From Tetragonia tetragonoides (lineage: Eukaryota > Streptophyta > Magnoliopsida > Caryophyllales > Aizoaceae), in NCBI GenBank assembly GCA_038025085.1, contig CM076153.1, positions 21,055,001-21,119,000 on the forward strand: a stretch of 64,000 bases of DNA. The letters run 5' to 3'. Under the pieces are notes generated by a model. It was not told the DNA's origin and ran no database searches. It worked only from the letters and a program-made list of their open reading frames with translations. A program made the position numbers and the translations under genes. The first letter of the stretch is position 1. Each line of letters begins with the position of its first letter. Below are positions 57,986 through 64,000 of this stretch, in pieces.

Positions 57986-59949
57986 TGTTAGAGAACGAAC
58001 TCCAAGTAAAGACACGAAGACTTAAGTGCATTCAATGCTATGTGCGTGTGTGCTATGCATGTGCCTCGGAGGCAAAAAGTGCTTAGTAAGTGCAAATGAG
58101 TGAAACGCCACTCAAAGTGTGCAAATGCAATGCTAACTAGGCCTATAGCTACATGCAACCTAGTTATGAATAATGATGCATGCGGCTCAATAGTAATGAC
58201 ATATATGCAATGCTTAGGAGACTGGACTCCAAGGGATAAACGAGAGATTTCATTTTATTTGCAAAAGGATTTTTGTTCCAAAAGTGTCCCTCTTAAGCTA
58301 TGAAATGTATGCATGATTGGTGCCTTTGAGGCAAGGGCAAAGCCCCAGTTTACTAGTTGGATCGTAAAGCGAGTATGCTCATGCGGGTGAGATTTTGAGT
58401 ATTCAAACATCTTTCGCTAATAATTAGGAGTAATCGAAGCCCCCAGTATGCATGAAGTGATCACATGAGATCCGTGAAGATGCCATGAGTGATGGATGCT
58501 TGGTTGGAGTTATTGTTCCAAGAGAAGATGGCTACGGAAGCCACGAACTATGAGTAGAGAGTCGATGTAAAGTGGAGAATTCCAGTGTAGAGATGTGGGA
58601 TTATGAAAGAAATTGGGCTTGGTGCAAAAAAGTATAAAATGGGGAGATTTTATGAGATAGGGAGCGATGCAGGGGAGCAGATTCGAATCCAAGTATTAGC
58701 CTCTAAAAGGGGTAAAAATCACGAAAATTTTAAAACCCTTAGAATTTTGAGTTGCCATTGATGTAATGATGTTATTGAGTTAGTACCTTTAATGAATCCC
58801 ATGTGTAAATGGCAGACGGGTCTTGAGATTGAGAAACATTAGAGTACGGTCGGGCCTCAATGCAAAGAGGTTACCTATGTATCCACGGAGGAATCAGGCC
58901 AAAACGTAGTTCGAGGACCTTTAATTTTTAGTGCCCATGTTTGTGCCTGGATCATTGTCTTGGATGATCGATCCAGCGGGCTTGCCAATTTTGTCTAAGC
59001 CATTGAATGAATAGACTTAGCGGGCTTTTAAATGATTATGCCCCAACTTTTGCCTAGGTCGCCCTTTTCGGGTTTTCAACCTAGTGGGCTCTTATTTTTT
59101 ACTTTATTTTTTGCAGGTGCACACACGTCTTTTAAGATTCATACCTCTAATAGGTCTTTTGGGTTGTAATGTTATGCCAAGGTGCGGGTTGCCAAAGAAT
59201 GGATAATACATTAATAAGGCTCAAATTCCCATAAAAGCCCCCAATGTGCTGGGTGTCACTTGATATTTCGAGATGAGGAAACTCTCTTGATTTTTGGTGC
59301 TCTCTTGATGTATTTGAAACTTTTGTTTCTCTCTCTTTTGAATCTTCGGCAATTGCTTCTTTTTTCGTTTTTTTTTTTAACTCTTTTTGGAGTTTTTCTC
59401 ACCTCTCTTGATATTTGGTGACACTTAGAAATTGTTGCACACTTACCATACCCCGGGTTAGGATAATGTAGTTTAAGAAAGAATGTGGCTTGTGTTTGAT
59501 GGCTCAAGTGGGCTCCAAGTGGTAATTTGCATTGTGGGTGAAAGGATAATAATAAAGGGTGCCAAATGAATGTCTCATGTCCTCGGTATGACTTATAGGA
59601 TGTGTGTCCCTTTTGCTTTTCTTTACTTTTCTTATTTGTAATTTTTTTTTCTTTTTTTTGGTCCTCTTTTCTATAGTTAAGGTCCTTTGCATTAATTAAG
59701 TTTGGCAACTCAGATTCATCTTTGGGTTTGCAATTAAGAGAAATTCCATGAATGAATAAAGAAAGAAATGCAGCTTATTTTATTTAATGAAAAGAAAGCA
59801 AGACAGTGCTTTAAGGAAAATCCTAAGACAAGACTTGGACTCGACAAAGAAAGAAAGGGGAAAGGGAATTCTCCAACTAGACTATGACTCTATGATATTT
59901 GAGCTTGGGCTTCGCGACTGGGCTAGGCGTCCAATTCGAACTCTTGGGT
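57986..59949 (-). other. Noncoding internal region of the Tat-like element
   Basis: No pol domain in either strand. GAGGTTACCTATGTATCCAC at 58869 is a phrase I associate with Tat/Ogre elements. The minus frame 59256-59708 is Lys-rich low complexity without a domain. Confidence 0.5.
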
Positions 59950-61071
59950 TCATGGTGCAGGGATGGCCTCGTCGTCGATCAAATCTTGGATCTCGCGCTT
60001 CAAGTGCATGCATTCTTCAGTCATATGACCCTTTCCTTGATGGTACTTGCAGTAGGCATTAAGATTCCAGTTCTTGCCTCTCTTATTGGGCTCTAGGTCC
60101 GGTGTGGGACCGATTGCCGAAATATAGCCTTCTTCGAGAAGTTTGTCAAATGCTTCATCTTGTGTCATGCTAAGAGGTGTGTATACTCTTTTATGCTTAC
60201 TTACAATGACATTGGCTTCATTTCATGGATCGAATAAGCCTCCATTATTAGAGCCATGCTTGCCTTGCTTGTTGCTTAATTGAGTGAGATGGTCATCTTC
60301 AATGACCATGCCAACTTCAACTAGTTGGGCATAAGTAGTGATCAGCTGGAATTTCATGTGCTCACGATACTTGGGTGTCAAGTTGTAGACAAGCATTCTA
60401 ATTTGATCCATTTCAGATGGGTGATCAATCATTTCGGCAATCTTGGTCTTCCATCTCTTCACGAAGTCGGTAAATCCTTCTTCATCACCTTGCTTGGTTA
60501 TCTCTAGCTCTCTTAAAGTCATGGGAGGCAAGACATTATCAGTGTATATCTCCAGAAATAAGGTGGATAAGTCTTCCCACTTTTGGATCTTTTGAGTGGG
60601 CAACTTGAAAAACCAGGCCCTTACAGCGGGGTCTAAGGCTTGGGGAAAGAGGTGAACATACAGATCGTGTTCTACACCTCTAAGGCCCAATGCAGTAGTG
60701 AAAGCTCTAATGTGATCTTGTGGATCATCAGTTTCTTTGAAGATGGGAACTTCGGGCATGGTGAACTTGGTGGGCATTTTTCCCTTGATGTGGGGAGAAA
60801 AGCCTTCATAATTGACTATCATGTCGTTAAAGTTGCGACTCTTGCTTAAAATGGATTCGAGCCAATTTATCTTATCTTGAAGTTCTTGGACCTCTTTAGT
60901 GGGAGGTTTGGGCTTATCATCATTCGGAATGGGCTCTTCAGGATCCTTGGAGTGAGGATCAAGCTTAGCGATCTTAGCCTCTAATTCAACGAAGCTAGCA
61001 TTCATGGCGGTCATTTGGGTCAAAAGTTCTTCCATCATTTGGGCTTGGGTTTTCTCACCTTCTCCAGTCAT
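59950..61071 (-). CDS. Gag of the Tat/Ogre-like element, one internal stop
   Basis: Frame from ATG at 61069-61071. A coiled-coil start (MTGEGEKTQAQMMEELLTQM) is followed by the retrotransposon gag domain (DDPQDHIRAFTTALGL, AVRAWFFKLPTQKIQKWEDL, STLFLEIYTDN, FTDFVKRWKTKI, MLVYNLTPKYREHM). A TGA at 60220-60222 (DP-stop-NEAN) interrupts an otherwise continuous frame. After it come TQDEAFDKLLEEGYI and a zinc knuckle of the form CKYHQGKGHMTEECMHLK (about 60000-60055), ending ...DDEAIPAP. Gag packages the element RNA. With only one nonsense change it is young, but the element cannot move by itself. Confidence 0.88.
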
Positions 61072-62320
61072 ATTGGCCTTAGGTTGCTTGGAGTAAACTT
61101 GGGCTTCTCGATCCTGGATGCAATTCTCAACTTAGTAAGGGACACTAAGGAAGGAAATTCGAAAAAAGCTTTTAGAAGAAGACAGACTCTTATATTAACC
61201 CTCGAAATCCAAAGATGAGAACTCTATATGCAAGCTTGACACGAACATGCAATGAAGACTCTTTCTAGATGCCTTGTGGACTACGACTCGATTAATGCAA
61301 CTATATGAGATAAACGATTGTGATGCAAGACTCTATAGTGTCCTAGATATGCCTAAAATGATTTACATGCAAATGATATGGGAAAATCGAGAATGTCCTA
61401 GAATGATATGCAATATGATATATGATGTCCTATATGTATGCAAAATATCTAGCATGAGATGCATGATGGAGCTACCCACCTATGGCAAGTGGGTGTATGC
61501 AATGTTCTAAGATGGTGCAAAATGATATGTAATTCAATCTAAAATGATTCTATATGTCCTAGCATGGAGCTTCTAAAAATGAAATGCAATGCAAATTTTT
61601 TTTGATTTTTTTAGTTAGAAAAAAGATGAGAAAAGAATCTAGAATAATCCCTCAACATGGTAACTTCTAAAGGAGACTGGATTTATTTTGGAATTTTTGC
61701 GATGCAAGTAACGTATTTTAACCAATGATCTTTCGACTTTTATTAAAAAGAAAAAAGTAAAAAATACTCTTGACTCAAGAAAGAAAGAATATTACTCTTG
61801 ACCTACAAAATAAGTAAAGGGAAAAAGGATGGACTTAGACCCTAAACAAAATAAGGGAAGCAAAAGATTACTCTTGACTTGCTATGGAAAGTATAAGAAC
61901 GCTACTCTTGACTTGCCATAAGACTCTTGACTTAGATATAGGAAATATATTCCAGACTCAAGAAAATGAAAATATACTATTGACTTGCTTAAGGAAAGAA
62001 ATAAGACTCTTCTTTATTTTTGGGAAAGATCATTGGTCGAAATATATTACTTGCTCGAAATTGATTTTCTTGGAAAATAAGTCTCCCTAATATGGTTACT
62101 AGCATCGTCGGGAAGATTCATAGATTCTACTTCCTAAAAAGAAAAGATTCTAGACTCGATCTTAAGTTAGTTAACAAAGTTAGTCATATACACAAATAGT
62201 AAACTTCCTATACTCTAGACCACTAAGATCCTAAAGGGGACCTAATCTAGCGATCTAAGGAAATAAATCACATAACAAGGAAACAATCAATCACAATATG
62301 GCAAGCAATCAATTAAGCAC
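61072..62320 (-). other. Leader region of the Tat-like element (inferred)
   Basis: No frame or domain. A TACTCTTGACTTGC-like phrase recurs irregularly about eight times at 61765-62010. The element's 5' LTR and primer-binding site are not visible. Confidence 0.4.
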
Positions 62321-63149
62321 TGATGCGGGAGCAAGTGTGCAAAGTAAACAGAACAACCAAGGAACTAGCAAGAGAACATCTATTCCTGTTTACATTGAGT
62401 TTGTTTGGTGGTTATGCATTAAATTGACTCCTACAAAGATAATTACATGGAGTTTACACACAAGATCGGGATTAAAGCTCTTATTATATGATCTCATTCG
62501 TTATAAGGATTCCCGTAATTTTGACAGCTTCGACACGGGTTCGTATTTCGATCATAACTCACTCATACGACATGGGATCGTGGTGATTCAAAATTCTGTA
62601 GAAAGCTGTAAACGAGATCTAAAACTCCTGTCCTTTGATTTTTCCCATATTCAAAACGTAACAGGGTTAAAAAGACGATTGAATTTACAGTGGAAAGCTG
62701 TTCCAACGGGTTTGTGCCTTGGACGCCAAGTAATCAGTTGTTTAGTTCGATTTCTTTTAGTATTTCATTAAATCATTTGATTATTGTTTAGGAGAGTAAT
62801 AATCTGATTGTTATTAGTATTAGAAGTCCATTAGGTATTAGGAAAGCTGTTAATTAGCTCGTTTTATAATTGTAGTCAGTTTCGTAGTTAGTTTCCTATT
62901 TGGACTAGGATTAGGATTCCGAATAACTTTAGATTTCTTTGTCTATAAATAGGGGAGAGCTTTGCTACTGTAAACTCGTGCTTTGATGATTAATTATTGA
63001 ATACGTGAGTATTTACCCCTCAAACTGAGTGATTCAGGTTGAAACCCTTACGAGTGATTCGTGAGTTGTTCTTGAGTGATTCTTGAACAAGATCCCTTTG
63101 TGTGATACTATCAAAGGTTAATTTCCGTTTTGTTACTTATTTCATATCA
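62321..63149 (+). mobile_element. 5' LTR of a second Ty3/gypsy element
   Basis: TG...CA ends: TGATGCGGGAGCAAG at 62321 and TTTCATATCA ending 63149. A TATA box TATAAATAGG is at 62944-62953. It is followed within four bases by a primer-binding site. 829 bp. The plus frame 62298-62771 that crosses its left edge is not a gene. Confidence 0.78.
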
Positions 63150-63152
63150 ACT

Positions 63153-63164
63153 TGGTAACAGAGC
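63153..63164 (+). promoter_or_regulatory. Primer-binding site (initiator Met tRNA type)
   Basis: TGGTAACAGAGC differs by one base from TGGTATCAGAGC, the common plant site that pairs with the 3' end of initiator tRNA-Met. It follows the LTR end at the expected distance. Confidence 0.75.
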
Positions 63165-63351
63165 TAAAGATTTGAGCTTTCTTAAGTTTAAACAACACGG
63201 TCCTGAGCATAAACACGACACCATAGCGAGCTTTCGAGAAACATTTTTGCAAGATCCGCCCTTTGTTCAAGAAGACAGCCAAGAAACCCCCAAGAAACCA
63301 ACAACCGAAGCTGTGGGTGAGCCCAACGAACTAGCAAAGTTGTTAACAGCC

Positions 63352-64000
63352 ATGGAGGATCTCAGGGCATCTTTCAAAACTCAAGAAGAGCGGATGGCAG
63401 AGCGGATGGCTGCTATGGAAAGAAGAAACCAAGAAGATAGGGAAAACATGGAGACAAGGATGCGCGGAATTCATTGGAGAAACCACAACCGTGACCCCAA
63501 CTTCGATGAGGAGTTTGAAGACACAAGTGGGACTAGAACCAATGACGCTCCTAAACCACGACACCCCTATGATGATGATAGGAACTTGAAAGTCGAACTC
63601 CCTGAATATGACGGTTCTTACGATCCAGAGGCCTTTCTTGATTGGCTTAGAACTATGGAGAGAGTCTTTGAATACAAGGAGTATGATGAGCGGCGAAGAT
63701 GCAAGTTAGCCACGCATAAACTCACTAAGCATGCTTCTTTTTGGTATGAAAAACTAAAGGCTCGACGCAAGAAGGACGGGAAAGCAAAGATTGAGACTTG
63801 GGACAAACTCAAGAAAAACCGATTTTTGCCTAAAGAGTTTGAGCAAGCACAGTTCTTGAAACTCACGTCCTTAAGCCAAGAAACCTCAAGTGTACAAGAC
63901 TACCTCCAAAAGTTTGAAAACGCGCACATGATGTGTGATCTCGTGGAGAAGGAGGAGTTAAAGATTGCAAGATTCATCAAAGGACTAAACTCAACTCTAA
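63352..64000 (+). CDS. Gag of the second Ty3/gypsy element (runs off the edge)
   Basis: The frame is open from the primer-binding site (63156). The first in-frame ATG is at 63352 (MEDLRASFKTQEERMAERMA). After a charged coiled coil comes the retrotransposon gag domain: KVELPEYDGSYDPEAFLDWL, MERVFEYKEYDERRRCKLAT, KLTKHASFWYEKLK, ETWDKLKKNRFLPKEFEQAQ, TSSVQDYLQKFENAHMMCDL, IARFIKGLNSTL. No stop up to 64000. The intact frame suggests a recent insertion. The type of gag suits a Ty3/gypsy lineage of the chromovirus kind, but pol is outside the window. Confidence 0.88.
   Translation, partial: MEDLRASFKTQEERMAERMAAMERRNQEDRENMETRMRGIHWRNHNRDPNFDEEFEDTSGTRTNDAPKPRHPYDDDRNLKVELPEYDGSYDPEAFLDWLRTMERVFEYKEYDERRRCKLATHKLTKHASFWYEKLKARRKKDGKAKIETWDKLKKNRFLPKEFEQAQFLKLTSLSQETSSVQDYLQKFENAHMMCDLVEKEELKIARFIKGLNSTL

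Larger units (their letters stand above)
55342..62320 (-). mobile_element. Tat/Ogre-like LTR retrotransposon, gag only, no pol
   Basis: Order on the minus strand: leader (62320-61072), gag (61071-59950), spacer with two tandem arrays (about 57985-57310), polypurine tract, and LTR (57136-55342). Protease, reverse transcriptase, RNase H and integrase are absent: only about 2.8 kb separates gag from the LTR. Tandem arrays before the 3' LTR are known in Tat/Ogre elements. The 5' LTR is not in place, because the next Ty3/gypsy LTR starts at 62321. Confidence 0.7.

Noticed and set aside
57726..58086. Repetitive peptide frames of 77 and 117 codons
   Set aside because: Produced by the 38-bp tandem array, whose units keep several frames open at once.
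59256..59708. 150-codon Lys-rich minus frame
   Set aside because: Low complexity, no pol or other domain, and it overlaps T-rich runs. Taken as noncoding interior of the LTR element.
62298..62771. 157-codon plus-strand frame
   Set aside because: It spans the left border of an LTR, has no domain and no splice context.

Overview
The window is nuclear DNA of a flowering plant, most likely a eudicot. Genes are split by GT-AG introns swollen with transposons, and there are L1-type LINEs, tRNA-related SINEs, Ty3/gypsy LTR elements, Mutator-like (MULE), hAT, Stowaway and CACTA-type DNA elements. There is no bacterial or organellar signature. The species cannot be named from the sequence.

Two host genes can be reconstructed exon by exon. 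(1) Positions 1-14502 (+): the 3' part of a mitochondrial type-I DnaJ/Hsp40 co-chaperone of the GFA2 group. Eleven coding exons (294 codons) hold the end of the region after the J domain, the four-motif zinc finger and the C-terminal substrate-binding domain. The J domain lies upstream of the window. A 5.4-kb intron holds a Helitron-like tandem array and LINE debris. (2) Positions about 35050-50230 (+): a complete PIG-F gene (GPI-anchor ethanolamine-phosphate transferase partner) with a 5'-UTR intron and eight coding exons giving exactly 219 residues. One intron is GC-AG, and introns carry at least eight LINE fragments in both orientations. A weak third candidate is a last exon on the minus strand (21557-21630) followed by a tandemly duplicated 3' region.

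Between and after the genes is nested transposon territory. 14976-15735 is a 760-bp Stowaway-type element. 15782-20229 (-) is an L1 LINE with endonuclease, reverse transcriptase, zf-RVT and RNase H remnants, with a SINE in its RNase H region bounded by a perfect 16-bp target duplication. 22027-23481 is a probable solo LTR. 23855-33243 is a ruined MULE (GRF zinc-finger ORF plus transposase with SWIM finger). Its left terminal repeat is split by a 2-kb hAT-like element, which itself carries an (ATT)n tract and a smaller element of the same terminal-repeat family. The transposase is split by a CACTA-type end, a captured two-exon gene fragment and a 700-bp hAT element. After PIG-F come an hAT-like minisatellite element (50371-50682), a palindromic 398-bp element with a perfect 9-bp target duplication (51249-51646), a second LINE (51800-55330, +) carrying a second SINE with a 13-bp target duplication, a Tat/Ogre-like LTR element on the minus strand with gag and two tandem arrays but no pol, and the 5' end of another Ty3/gypsy element (LTR, primer-binding site, gag) running off the right edge.

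No novel cellular system is evident. The most informative content is the insertion stratigraphy, which can be read from intact target-site duplications, plus the two SINEs and the palindromic element.
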